Below, one piece after another: positions 10,428-21,766 of a stretch of DNA of 64,000 nt (the first letter of the stretch is position 1; each line of letters begins with the position of its first letter). A program made the position numbers and the translations under genes. The DNA lies in NCBI GenBank assembly GCA_026873275.1, contig JANTUC010000005.1, positions 930,001-994,000 on the forward strand, in the 5' to 3' direction. The notes under the pieces were generated by a model. The model ran no database searches. It was given only the letters and a program-made list of their open reading frames with translations, and had not been told where the DNA came from. This DNA comes from Pseudopithomyces maydicus. Its lineage: Eukaryota; Ascomycota; Dothideomycetes; Pleosporales; Didymosphaeriaceae.

Positions 10428-12063
10428 GGATAGGGAGGCAGCCGCGTCGGGGGGACGTGGACGTGGACGTGGACGGAGACGGGGACGGAGACGTGGACGG
10501 GGACGGGGCTAGCAATTCCTGCACCGCCGGAGCGAAACGCGTCGACACAGGCCAGGCGGGCGCTGCTGGTCACGGTCGAGGGCGTTTGGCGTGGGCGTGG
10601 GCGGCGGCAGCGCGCAGGCGGACGAGAGGGAGAGGGCGGCGCGTGGTGGTCTGGCGTGCCCGTCGCATGCACTAAGACGGCTGGGCGGTGGATGCGGTAT
10701 GATAGCGAGCGAGCGGGTGCCTCAGGCGCCGGGCTGGTTCGTCTGCAACAACGACAGCGACGGCGGCAGCGACAGCAGCAGCAGCGGCGACAGCGGCAGC
10801 GGCGGCGTCGTCTGCGGGACTGGACGGCCTTCAGATGCTGCTGGGCGGTGGCAGGTGGTGGAGGACGCAGGCGGCTGAGGCCTTCTCTAATCTCGGTTCT
10901 TCAAAAGGAGAGCACCGGCATTGCACAGGACCCGAGGGCAAGACAGGAACAGGATATATCCAGGCGTGCACGAAGTCGTATCGTGTGCCCGGCCGCCCCT
11001 GGCCATTCACTCGGAGCCGCAGGCCGCGTTCCTGGGCGAGCGTCTCTCTGCATCCCAAAGCCCCTTCTGCGCATGCATCTGCCATGCTCTCCCACCCTCC
11101 TCCAGTGCCCTGCGCTCCAGTGCTGTCTGTAGCGCCGCCCCTTTGGGGGGGACGCTGCAGGGATGCTCGCGTTTCACGTCGACACGCTGCGATGGGAACG
11201 GCATGGCGCAAATTGCCCTGCCATGCGCTCGTCCATCCTGGGCCTGAGCCTGCGCTGAGGGATGTCGCTCGCAAAGTTCGCCGTGGGGTAGCACAGCACA
11301 CCACGCCCAAACCTTCTGCAATCTTCGCGACCGCAGGGCCTCACCGCCATTGCCCGCTGGCTGCCACTGCCCGCTGCCGTTGCCGCTGCCGCTGCCGTTG
11401 CCGTTGCCATCGCCCTGACCCTGAGCCCTGAGGCCTGGCCCTTGCAGAAGACGACATCTCGCCGCCGCCGCTGGGCGATGACGTGAGAACAACAACCGCC
11501 CTCCACCGCACCGCCATACGGTAGACTACCGGGCTAGTACCAGGACATGAGCACTGTACATACCGTACGTGCTAGCCCACAGTGCACCCCAGACTGCCTC
11601 CCGTCTGCAAGGGATCCGCCGCCCATCCACGCCAAGGACGCCATCAACGCCTGCTGGCGATGACTCGCATTCTTGCCCCGAATACTATTTACCACCTCCA
11701 GCTCTCCCGCAAGCATGGGATGCCGTGTCTGTTGACGCCTTCTCTTTCCACCCAGCTTGGGCAGGTGGATTCGGAAATTATACCGGCGCCTAGTGCAACC
11801 TCATACGCGACACCGAGCCTTGCTTAGCGCCCGCCCGCCTATCCACCGTGAGCCCGTCGCATCGCCCTCGAGAGTCTCGCGCGTCCGTCAACGTGATCTG
11901 ATCATGGGCAGTTTAGCTGGTGACGGTGCAGACGTGTTCCACCACCTGACGTCATTAAATTGTTATTGCAATGTGCCCCTATCCATCAACCAGAATCTAC
12001 CTCTGCTGCCCCATATCGTTTACCACCCCTGTCATAGCAAAACAAACCCTCTCCCACCACTGC
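10428..12063. promoter_or_regulatory. GC-rich, low-complexity upstream region of the kinase gene
   Basis: This 1.6-kb stretch lies upstream of the kinase start and downstream of the AIFM3-like stop. It is GC-rich and full of simple-sequence DNA: nine RGACGK hexamers (10453-10506), CAG/CGG-type triplets (about 10745-10810) and a CCGCTG/CCGTTG run (about 11372-11410). Several long open frames on both strands follow from this composition and look non-coding. It is probably promoter and a long 5' UTR. Confidence 0.5.
10453..10506. repeat. Hexanucleotide tandem repeat (RGACGK)9
   Basis: Nine consecutive 6-bp units of the form GGACGT, GGACGG, AGACGG or AGACGT lie just upstream of the kinase start codon, within its likely 5' UTR. 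Units differ only at the first and last base. Confidence 0.85.
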
Positions 12064-13967
12064 TTACATCTTCATCTCAGATGGCACGCCAATCTCCAGA
12101 ATATCAACACCGTTCTGAAGCTCGCTCTTCTTGGCCATCTTGCCCCTTCGCATGAGCTCGGCCGCTTGGGTCATGTAGGGGTCCTTGCCCATCGAGGACA
12201 CCGCAACAACCTCCTCGCCCTGCGTGTAGTAGGCCACAAATGCGGGCGCTTTGGTGTCCCCACTAATGACAACGTCGTCATATCCGCCCACTGTGTTGCC
12301 GCAGTACCGGAGCTGGGAACCCAACGCCGACCAGAAAACGGGAATAAACGGCTTGGGTTTCGAGCCCGGGTTGTTGATGGTGTTTGCGACGGATCGGCCA
12401 GCGTTCTGTGCAACGTTCCAATGTTCAATGCGAACTGGAGTCCCGTTACCGCCGGGACCGTGGTAAGGGTAGGTGGCAATATCGCCTATGGCGAACACGT
12501 CCTTCAAACCTTGAACTTCGAATGATTCGTTCGTCAAGAGAGACCCATCTTTCTCCAGCTGCACTGCTGTGTTGTCCTTTAGATATTCAGTTGCAGGCGC
12601 AACGCCAACGCCTTCGATAACAATGTCAGCCTCAAGGGTCGTTCCGTCCTTCAAAACGACGGCGCCCACCCTAGAGGGGTCGGATTCGGAGGGTGTTGCT
12701 TTGTCGACACTAGCTCCCATCTTGAACTTGACGCCATTCTTCTCAAGAAGGCCACGGAAAATTTCACCAACTTTCTTGCCCATTACCCGCTCCATGGGAG
12801 CTACTAAGTTAGCAGTCGTTAGGTGATCCTCGGCTGATGCACGTACCTTCTTCCATACCAACAATGGTGACATCGTTTTTCATACTGGCCAAACAATTTC
12901 CAACCTCCATACCAATGAAGGAACTACCGACCACCACGATCTTTTTTCCATTTTCGCCGACGGCTTTGACGATGTTTTGTGCGTCGGGCAGCGCTCGTAG
13001 AATAAAGACGTTACCCAAATCGCCCTTCAAACCCGCTAACGGCAGCCACCGTGGGGTTCCTCCGGTAGCTAAGACCAATTTCGTATAATCATATGACTTT
13101 CCAGAGGTAGTAGAGACCGTCTTAGCGGAAAAGTCCACACCGCTGACCTCGGCTTCGATGATGTCTATTGAAGCGTCTTTGTAGAAGTCCGGCTGTCTCC
13201 ACGCAGCCTTGGAGAGATCAGCGAGCAAGGCTTTGGAGAGCTTGGTACGGTCGATGGGACGGTAGCCTTCTTTTGATAGCACTGTAATGGAGCCTTTGTA
13301 TCCACCACCCCGAAGGCCTTCTACTGCGCCAAGAGTACCTGATCCACTATGTCTGCATCAGTATGCTGCATCGAATACTATACGTGGACGCCATACCCTC
13401 CGATGACCAGGACTTTCTGATCGTTCGAAACCGAGCATTTGATATTCAAAGGCCTCCTATTTGCCTTGATTGTTTCTTCATCGGCTTTGATGTATACAGC
13501 GCCATCCTTCTCGAATACTTCGTACTTCGCGAGCTGGTCCAGCGCGGGAGCATCCTCAACATCTCCCGTCGAGACATTGAAACAAGCTATGATGTATGAG
13601 CAGCGAAGTGCCCACAGCCAGAATCCGACTCACCGCCATGCCATGGGCATGTCAAGCGACCCTCGGGTGTAAGGACACCCTTGGCTAGAGGTGCTCCATA
13701 GTGTGTACAGTTGGCGGAGGTAGCGTGGACCTGATCTTTAACCTTCAAAATCAAGGCCTTGCCGCCCTCGATGCCTTCAAGTTCAACCTCTTGCTTATCC
13801 CCATTGCGGAGTTTTAGAGACGAGAGTCCCTTGACCTTGTACTCTTGTGTCATGGCTCTGGCGGTGGTTGTAAATGCAGCTATAGCAGTGTTCGTTGTCT
13901 GCAGGCGAGGGACAGTGGGGAGCTTGAGTGAGGTTCGCAGAGGGGAGAGAAAGCGTAGTGACTGCAT
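12064..13967 (-). CDS. Rieske/AIFM3-like FAD-dependent oxidoreductase, mitochondrial
   Basis: Exons 13967-13634, 13586-13397, 13346-12847 and 12803-12064 give 587 aa. Residues 1-38 are Arg/Ser/Thr-rich with no acidic residue, like a mitochondrial presequence. Residues 40-130 form a Rieske [2Fe-2S] domain with ligands C87, H89 (CTHYG) and C107, H110 (CPWHG). A pyridine-nucleotide-disulfide-type oxidoreductase follows, with an FAD dinucleotide fold (KVLVIGGGSGTLGAVEGLR), an NAD(P)H fold (KIVVVGSSFIGMEVG) and the FAD-contacting DVFAIGDIATYP block. A Rieske domain fused to an AIF-type reductase is the architecture of AIFM3/Nfrl proteins, putative NAD(P)H-dependent electron-transfer flavoproteins linked to mitochondrial redox control. 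All splice joins fall inside conserved motifs. The first in-frame ATG (13967) was chosen because it supplies the targeting sequence. Confidence 0.88.
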
Positions 13968-15168
13968 CAAAGGAAGCAAGAGGGCAGGCGAGTGATAATA
14001 CGGGATCTAACAGCTTCAATGTATACACCCCCGCCTGCTGACAGCTGCGTCTTTGGATGTGCTGATTGGTCTGTATTTTTGACGTCATCGATCGCGTCCA
14101 CTATGTAATGAAGAACGCGTCTTCGGCAATTGGCTGCCGCATGCTTCCGCTTCCAACACTCTGCCCACCTATCTGCTCGACGACATACTTCGTCCTCCGA
14201 CCTACTAGATAGCGGTATCCTGTATGAAGCGCGCAGTAATTCACGCTACAATGCATCTATCACCCACGCCACCTATCGATCCCGTCTACCGAACAAAGAG
14301 GAACCCCTGCTGCTAAAAGAGGCACACACAACTCCAAGCGCGAGTGTACATCTGCACATCGTGTATCAGCCAAAGTGTTTGCGCAAGACACGCCGTACCG
14401 TGTTGGAAAAAGGAAACTGCCTAGATATCCTCAATTGATAGGATGCCATGTTTTGCTGGCGTGAAGATCATGAAGCATTAGTATCTAACTGATCTTTCCT
14501 CGTCCAATAAGACCGCGATGCGGCCGCGATTAAACGCAACCCGGAACCCTTTCTTGGCGTCAATTCTACCTGCTTCACTCTGGGACGCAGATACTCTGAA
14601 CATCGCCTCTCTACTCTGAGCCCTCGAAGTCGTTTCTGCATCGAACCCAAAGATACTATGGATCTTCATATCTTTTCTAGATATCGCTATCCCTTACCCT
14701 CACACGGCTCATGCTGAAGCGAGCTGACGACAGCTGCCATCTCTCGTACTCAACCCCTGCAGACACTCACATCAATCACCAAAAGGGGTTTCTCACATCT
14801 GCAAGCGCTGCTTAATCACCGCCTATCACTCGCATCATGAATGCACCATATACAAAGAAATCATCCCATGGGTTTAATCTTGCTGCTTCAATCTGGTTAT
14901 TCTCATTCTCCGTGTTTTCACCGCTTCCCCACCCTCTCTCTCGGACTTTTGCCCAAGAGCGGCTGATCTACAGCCCGTTCGTTTCCGACACAACGATTGG
15001 GCAATGCACCTGCACACTCACAGCCCTCAAGTCTCAGCTGCCCACACCAAGACTCCAGCCTTCTAGAATTCCGAATCCTACATACTCGACGTGGTATCCA
15101 CATCTCCAGCGCACGACCCACTTCTTACGCCCAAGATCCAGAATTATTCTTGTCCAGTGCGCTCCTCT
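13968..15168. promoter_or_regulatory. Divergent intergenic region
   Basis: About 1.2 kb between the AIFM3-like start and the start of the Cys-rich membrane protein. At 14837 an ATG opens a frame whose first 40 residues look like a signal peptide (a hydrophobic run ending near FAQ). It could be a 5' exon of the next gene, but no splice join could be settled. Confidence 0.4.
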
Positions 15169-15810
15169 ATGTCTTCAGACATCGTAACATCCGTCTTTAC
15201 ATCGCGGTCGCGTACGACATCGAGGCCCCAGTCGACCAGTGCTATCCAAGCGGTGTGCACCTGGGAGGGGCATTGCCTTGGCGACACATGCAGTAGCGAA
15301 GATGACTGCGACAACGATTGGATTTGCGCAAACAGTACGTGCAGAGCGTGTTGTGTTACCGACGCGGAACCTACATTCGTGAGCACGCAGATTCTGCCAT
15401 CTCCAACCGCAGATGCCACGACAACCCCCTCTTCCCTCGCATCGACTACCGCGACACCGTCGCCGAGTTCTTTCATCGGCGTATCACCCACCGCGAGTGC
15501 AACAACTCAAACATCATCCAACGGGCTCAGCGCAGGTGCAGCAGCCGGTGTGGGCGTTGGAAGCGCTGCAGCGTTCGTAATCTGCGTCGTGGGTGGTGTC
15601 TTGTTTTACAGGCGTCGGCGGAAGACTAACAGAGACGACGCGCATGAACTCGAGACAGTACCAGCACTGTTCCACGACGACGATCGTAAGGAACTTTACC
15701 GCCATCATGCTACCCAGGAATTGCCAACAAGGCATCCTCCAGCAGAGTTGAGCGCCGTTGAGTTGGCCGAGTTACAAGGTAGTAGTGTTGAAGACTCTAG
15801 AGTGAAGTGA
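15169..15810 (+). CDS. Cys-rich single-pass membrane protein, 5' end uncertain
   Basis: The supported part is 213 codons from the first ATG of the frame. Residues 30-62 carry eight cysteines (CTWEGHC, DTCSSEDDCDND, STCRACC), an ectodomain-like knot. A Ser/Thr/Pro-rich stalk (65-118) follows, then a Gly/Ala-rich transmembrane helix (about 121-147), an RRRRK stop signal and an acidic/basic cytosolic tail. This is the layout of fungal wall-sensor-like type I proteins, which normally have a cleaved signal peptide, yet none follows this ATG. A true first exon probably lies upstream, either near 14837 or with an acceptor just before the VCTWEGHC segment. I do not recognise a named family. Confidence 0.55.
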   Translation: MSSDIVTSVFTSRSRTTSRPQSTSAIQAVCTWEGHCLGDTCSSEDDCDNDWICANSTCRACCVTDAEPTFVSTQILPSPTADATTTPSSLASTTATPSPSSFIGVSPTASATTQTSSNGLSAGAAAGVGVGSAAAFVICVVGGVLFYRRRRKTNRDDAHELETVPALFHDDDRKELYRHHATQELPTRHPPAELSAVELAELQGSSVEDSRVK

Positions 15811-17372
15811 AGGAGGAGGAACAAAGAACAATACGAATTCGAGTCACTGCCCACCATCTTGGGTCGACGATGGTATGTTCGACGGACGCGGTGGTTGGGG
15901 GACATTGCCTCCGGTTGTATACATATTCCTTACTCTTCCGCGTGGGAAAAGGTCTCCCTGAATACGATAGACCTGGTGCGGTTGTCTGTTAATATACCAA
16001 AGCGCAACGGGTTATCAAGGCCGCTTTCGTTGGTGTAATGATTGCTTGGATGAATCGACGCAGAGTGTATTTCCAGAACACAAATATGATGGTTCTTTAC
16101 GATTTCTGCCAGGATTTTCAACACGGTAGCCCTCTCCAAGTGAGCAGGAAATGTTAGGTAGGTGGAGGAAGTCGATGTGTGCCCTCATCATCCCGTTCCG
16201 GGATTTTCTCCGCTCGACTTGCATGATCATGAATGAAGCAACGCATAGACTATGCAGCGAAGGAAGCTTGAATGTAGGACTGCATGGTTCGCGCTAGCAG
16301 TGGCCTCCACTTGGTCACCCCGTTCCGACATCCTGCCAATCAGTGATGTCCTCGAAACCTCACCACACCACGCAAGCGTGAAGCTTCATCTTCGAAAAAG
16401 CCTCATCGCGGGGTAGAATAGGTCATGTTCTTTGAAGGGCGGTGGCGCGACACAGAACAATTGAAGAAAGCCATCCCTCGCGTCAGCTTTACAGGCATCA
16501 AAATACTCAACGTTTTCGTAGATTGGATCTGGGATCATAAACTGGAGGCAAGCTGGAAGCGAGAGAGCGTGTGCGAATGGGGAAATGCTTGTGCCTGCAG
16601 GTGGCGTACCGAAGTGTACCGTACTTGCTGCGCTCTAGTGGCGGGGAAAGAGCTTGCTTCCCCACAATAGCCTTCCGTCATCAGTAGCAATGCAACTTCC
16701 TTTCTTTTCCATATCTACCAAGTGCGGTCCACAACTTCCGAGATGGAACCAATACCAGGTCAATCTATCACCGTGGAGCCGCATCGTGGTGATCCTCCTG
16801 CATGCAATCTATGAGCACCCCGATTTTGTGGGCAACCAAGACTCCCCTTGTGGAGCATCAATGTACTCGAGCACCAACATTTACTTGGTCCCACTATGGG
16901 TCACTCTAATGCCGCCTTCGCATCGTATCCTCCCTCCGGTAAGCTAGAACTCTGTCACTGCTCTTTCTGCCAGCCAGTGAGAGCTCGACCTAGGTCAGGT
17001 TAACCGATGTGGTTCAAGGTTCTTTCGCATGTTCCTCTGCCGAATGGGGGCCCACGGTCCGGCTGCGCTCCCGGCAAACGGGTATTGGCACGTTGAGGTA
17101 GCCCAGCTTGGTAGCTTATGCACCCTACGGCACCTCGTTTTAGCTCCGGGCATATCGTCATTCTTCTTTGTTATTTGTTGCGGGGATTGTGCTGCTTGGC
17201 GCCCGTCCATGGAACGCTCGGTGAGGTGCTACCTAGATATATCTTGCAATGGTAGCCACTGCGACAATAATTTAGATCCATTTGGTTTTTGGTTCAGCGA
17301 GTGCGATCGACTTCCCGCGGGTCTCTCCCAAAACAAAAGTCCGTCTCCGCGTCTGGGAGATTGTTCTTTATC
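15811..17372. other. Intergenic region upstream of the alpha-glucosidase
   Basis: About 1.56 kb without a supportable gene. Short open frames have no domain-like features. It should contain the alpha-glucosidase promoter; no clear regulatory motif was identified. Confidence 0.45.
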
Positions 17373-20300
17373 ATGGGTCTATCAAACTTCGCCAAAAGGT
17401 CCTTGTCCTTCTTCTCATTACAGACATTGACATATGGGCAACAGTCCATAGACTCGGCAAATGGGCTTGGACCATCTGCCATACCACAAGCTTCGCCTAC
17501 AATCAACACCGTCACAATCGATGGCACGCAAACCACCTTTCGTGACATCTTCACGATGCCTGCTTCAGTTGACGTTGGAGCAGACCTGCTTCCCTATGTC
17601 AAGGATCCAACCGCAGTTGATGCCCAGACTGTTTGCCCAGGTTACAAAGCCTCACAGGTGGAAGAGACAGATAGCGGCTTGACGGCAATCCTTACACTCG
17701 CAGGTGCTCCTTGCAACGTGTACGGGAACGATGTCAAAGTGTTGAAACTTGAAGTCGAATATCAAAGTGCCAACCGACTTGCTATCAGTATTAGCCCCAC
17801 CAACATTGTCAGTCAGAAAACATATAGCAAAGAAGTGAGACTCACATCAATTAGGATGCGTCTAACTCATCGTGGTACATCCTTCCCGAAGAGCTGATAC
17901 CTCGACCGGTGGCAGATTCCACTGCTGGGGACATTGATTTAGAGTTTGATTGTAAGGAACCATGCTTCCTGCATCAAAACGAAGATGGTTAATCGACATA
18001 GGGGATGACGAGCCATCTTTCTGGTTTAGTGTTACAAGACATTCCACTGGTGACGTGATTTTCTCATCTGAGAACACTAAATTGGTTTTCGAAGACCAGT
18101 TTATCGAGTTCGTGTCCCATCTTCCTGAGGATTACAATTGTAGGTTAATCTGTCCCAATTCCAGTTAGCACCCTGGGAACAATATGAGAAGTTATTCATT
18201 TTTAGACTCCCTACTAACTTTTCGATTTTAGTATATGGATTGGGTGAACGTATTCATGATTTTAAGCTCAACAGTAACCTCACGGCGACTATCTACGCTG
18301 CAGACGCAGGCGACCCAATCGACGAAAATATTTACGGTCATCAACCATTCTATCTCGAGACAAGATACTTCGAGACGGATACGCAAGATGATGGATACAA
18401 TCACACCAATGGGTCATCTCCTAGATCATCTTATAAATCCTATTCCCATGGTGTATATTTACGCAATTTGCATGGACAGGAGCCCAAGTTGTCCAGCGAT
18501 CGTATCACATGGCGCACAATTGGGGGCAGCATCGACCTTTTCTTCTACGATGGGCCAACTCAGCCGGAGGTCACGCAGCAATACCTTAAGTCCTTGAACG
18601 CGCTTCCTGCAATGCAACAATACTTCTCCTTTGGTTACCACCAATGTCGCTGGGGCTACCGGAACTGGACAGAACTAAGGGACATTGTTGATACTTTCAG
18701 GGCATTCGATATACCATTGGAAACCATCTGGGTCGACATCGATTACATGGATCAGTACCGTGACTTTACTGTGGATCCCGTGACATTTCCATTGTCAGGT
18801 GTCAAAGAATTTTTTGATTATCTTCATAGCAAGGATCAGCACTTTGTCCCGATTGTCGATTCAGCAATATACATACCGAATCCACAAAACGCATCCGATG
18901 CTTATGACACATACACACGTGGAAACGACACGGGTTCTTTCTTAACTAACCCTGATGGGAGCCAATATGTAGGTGAAAGAATCACAGCATCGTTTCTACC
19001 GTTACTAATTCTAGAAACAGATTGGGGCAGTATGGCCTGGCTATACTGTGTTCCCTGACTTTCTATCTGCCAATGGCCAAGCATGGTGGGTAAGGGAACT
19101 TGTCGAGTGGTACAAAGAAGTCCCATTTTCTGGTATCTGGATCGACATGTCCGAGGTGTCGTCGTTTTGTGTTGGATCTTGCGGTACGGGAAATGTCACC
19201 ATGAATCCTGTTCACCCCCTTCTCTCTCCCAGGCGAAGAAGGAAATCGACTATACGACTTCCCCGAGGGCTTCAATGTGACCAATGCCACCGAAGCTGCT
19301 TCCGCCAGTTCCGCAGGCAGTTCGCAGGCGTCCAAGAACAGTGCCACGGCCGCGCCGGCACCGAGTACGACAAGCTATTTGAAGACGACGCCAACACCTG
19401 GTGCGAGGAACGTCAACCATCCACCATTTGTCATCAACAACGTACAAGGAGATCTGGCCGTTCACGCTGTGAGCCCTAACGCAACACATGCAAACGGCGT
19501 GCAGGAGTACGATGTGCACAATATCTTTGGGTATGCAATGATCCTCGTGTAGTATGTTGATGAATAACATGTTAGCAGGCATCAAATTCTCAATGCAACT
19601 TACCAGGGCCTCCTCTCCGTGTTTCCTGGGAAACGACCCTTTATCATCGGGCGTTCGACAGCCACGGGCTCTGGCCGATGGGCAGGCCACTGGGGTGGCG
19701 ACAACGCGTCCAAGTGGGCCTACATGTATTTCTCTATTTCACAAGCACTGCACTTTTCACTTTTCGGCATCCCCATGTTTGGCGTGGATACTTGGTAAGT
19801 CTAGTACCCGATGCGAGGCAATTCGGCGCCTGTTTAATGCGTTTATAGCGGGTTCAACGGAAACACGGATTATGAACTGTGCGGCCGCTGGATGCAACTT
19901 TCTGCGTTCTTTCCCTTTTACAGAAACCACAATACTTTGAGTGCCCTGAGCCAGGAACCCTTCCGCTGGGCAAGTGTTGCAGAAGCAGCGAAGAGCGCGA
20001 TGCACATTCGCTACTCGTTGCTACCTTACCTCTATACGCTATTCTACGAGGCGCATACAACGGGATCGACAGTCATGCGTGCACTAGCATGGGAGTTCCC
20101 CAACGAGCCACAGTAAGTAAAGTAATTCGACATAAAGCATTTAGTTCATGGTTTAAATTATCTAGATTGGCTGATGTTGGTACGCAATTCCTCCTGGGTC
20201 CCAATATCCTCGTCACACCCGTCTTGGAACCTCAGGTGGATTCGGTCCGTGGCATCTTCCCTGGCATTGCCGATGGTGCGTCATGGTACGACTGGTACAC

Positions 20301-20793
20301 GGGTGAACGCGTGGATGCTCAGGCTGGGGTGAATACAACTATTTCAGCACCGCTTGGTCACATACCAGTCTACCTCCGAGGTGGAACCATCACCCCCATA
20401 CAAGAACCAGGTTACACTACGACGGAATCGAGGAAGAACCCTTGGGGTCTGATCATTGCGCTTGATGACAACGGCGAGGCGAAAGGGAGATTATATGTTG
20501 ATGATGGCGAATCGATTGAACAAGAAGCCACGCTCAACGTTTGGCTCGAAGCGAAAGAGGGTGAGCTGAAGGTAGTGGTCGAAGGTGAGTACAAGGATGC
20601 GAACGGCTTGGGCAATGTGACGATTTTGGGACTTTTCAACGGCGCGGGCGATGTCGAGCTAAGCGGCAAGACCGTGGACAAAGGCTGTGTAGAGTATGAC
20701 GAAAGCACGGGTGTGCTGAAGCTGGCTGGGCTGAATGGGTTGACGAAGGGTGGGGCGTGGCAGGGTCCATGGACATTAAGTTGGGGGAAATAG
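17373..20793 (+). CDS. GH31 alpha-glucosidase, with one frame break
   Basis: Eight exons: 17373-17807, 17855-17951, 18002-18139, 18232-18968, 19021-19530, 19579-19794, 19849-20112 and 20166-20793, about 1007 aa. Family GH31 enzymes hydrolyse terminal alpha-glucosidic bonds of maltose, starch fragments and related sugars; secreted forms are common in fungi. Visible blocks are YGLGERIHDF, GYHQCRWGYRNW, WVDIDYMDQYRDF, the catalytic nucleophile in SGIWIDMSEVSSF (Asp about 511), the acid/base region in GRWAGHWGGDNASKW, and GCGRWMQ-like and LLPYLYTLFYEAH segments. The N-terminal stretch is hydrophobic and could be a secretion signal. Many NxS/T sequons are present. The spliced length is one base over a multiple of three: at the C5 run 19215-19219 the frame moves from NPVHP to FSLPGEEGNRLYDFPEGFNVTNATEAA. 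Removing one C repairs it. A 49-nt pseudo-intron (19184-19232) would also restore frame but deletes conserved residues. Confidence 0.88.
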
Positions 20794-20799
20794 AGACTT

Positions 20800-21066
20800 T
20801 CATAGACCCCACAGGTTGTGGTTGTAGTAATTCTCGTAGTTGATCAGCCACCGCACCCTGTACCCTTTGATTGCCTGATTGACTCTTGCTAGAAGGGCAT
20901 CGGCTCGCTCTCTGTCGTTGGTGCGAGCGAAGTATTTGGCGTAGACGATGTTGGCCCAAAAGGTGGTTTCGGCGGAGGCAGCGAGGAGAAGGCCAGTGTA
21001 GACTGTATAGCGGATGGGCCGGGGAGTGGTGCTGATCTGGGACCAGATGGTGGATGATTGGGGCAT
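20800..21066 (-). CDS. Small 88-aa membrane protein, unknown function
   Basis: Intact ATG-to-TGA frame of 88 codons with a clear protein-like composition: one hydrophobic segment (about 19-42, VYTGLLLAASAETTFWANIVYA), then a charged helix (RTNDRERADALLARVNQAIKG) and an aromatic C-terminus (INYENYYNHNLWGL). It is convergent with the alpha-glucosidase, the stop codons being six bases apart, so the 3' UTRs must overlap. I do not recognise the family. The alternative is a chance frame, but the composition argues against that. Confidence 0.6.
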   Translation of the reverse strand: MPQSSTIWSQISTTPRPIRYTVYTGLLLAASAETTFWANIVYAKYFARTNDRERADALLARVNQAIKGYRVRWLINYENYYNHNLWGL

Positions 21067-21766
21067 GGCCGTGGGGAAGTAGTGATATCAAGAAGAGAGA
21101 GGTGTGCAAGCTTGGAAAAGGGATTGGAAGGGTTCAAGATGCAAGATTACCGCAGAGGTGGCCATTGTCTTCTTTTATACAGAACGGCAGTGTTGGCAAT
21201 GGGCATACAGGGTGCACTGGACATTGTATGCATGCTCTAGTGTACACACACGGGAGCAGTCAGTGAGCGTGCACTGTGTGAGCATACATCAGCACGGCTA
21301 GCCGCATGGGGCATGGCCAAGGCGAGCGGTCCGAATCGGGCGGCCAAGTGCGAGAGGCGGATGGCCTAGTCCTCTCCTGAACAGGCGACAACAAACAACG
21401 CAGATGGATGCTCGAGGGCTGTTCACGGGCGGGCGGGAGCATGGACAGGCAGATGGACGGCGTCATGTGGGGGGCGTGAGGAAACACCTGCCCATGTGTG
21501 GACAGGGTCGAAACAGGCTGGCGTCAGTCGCAAATCGGGGGGCTGGACGACTCGGGCGGGGCACCGTGACTTGCAAGCAGGGATGGCGCATTGCAATAGA
21601 TAGTCAGGTACAGGTGCAGTCACTGTAGTGCACCGCTCCACGCGCTGGGCCGTCCAGCGTCTGTCGCCAGCACCAGTCACCCCAACACCCGCTCTTCGCC
21701 CTCCTAAATTCCCTCGCCACTGCCCGACGTCCCAATGCGCACCGTCGAGCCATCGCCTGCCGCAGC
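21067..21766. promoter_or_regulatory. Divergent intergenic region
   Basis: 700 bp between the 88-aa gene and the coiled-coil gene, which are divergently transcribed. It is GC-rich and open in several frames on both strands without domain-like content. Confidence 0.45.

Noticed and set aside
10835..11506. Long open frames on both strands upstream of the kinase
   Set aside because: Caused by GC-rich simple-sequence DNA. Overlapping frames on both strands are equally long and Arg/Pro/Ala-biased.
14837..15187. Signal-peptide-like frame as a gene of its own
   Set aside because: Only its first ~40 residues look like protein. It is retained as a possible 5' exon of the Cys-rich membrane protein but not called.
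19184..19232. 49-nt intron in the alpha-glucosidase
   Set aside because: It restores frame and has a good polypyrimidine end, but it would delete TGNVTMNPVHP, which reads as conserved GH31 sequence. A one-base indel is preferred.
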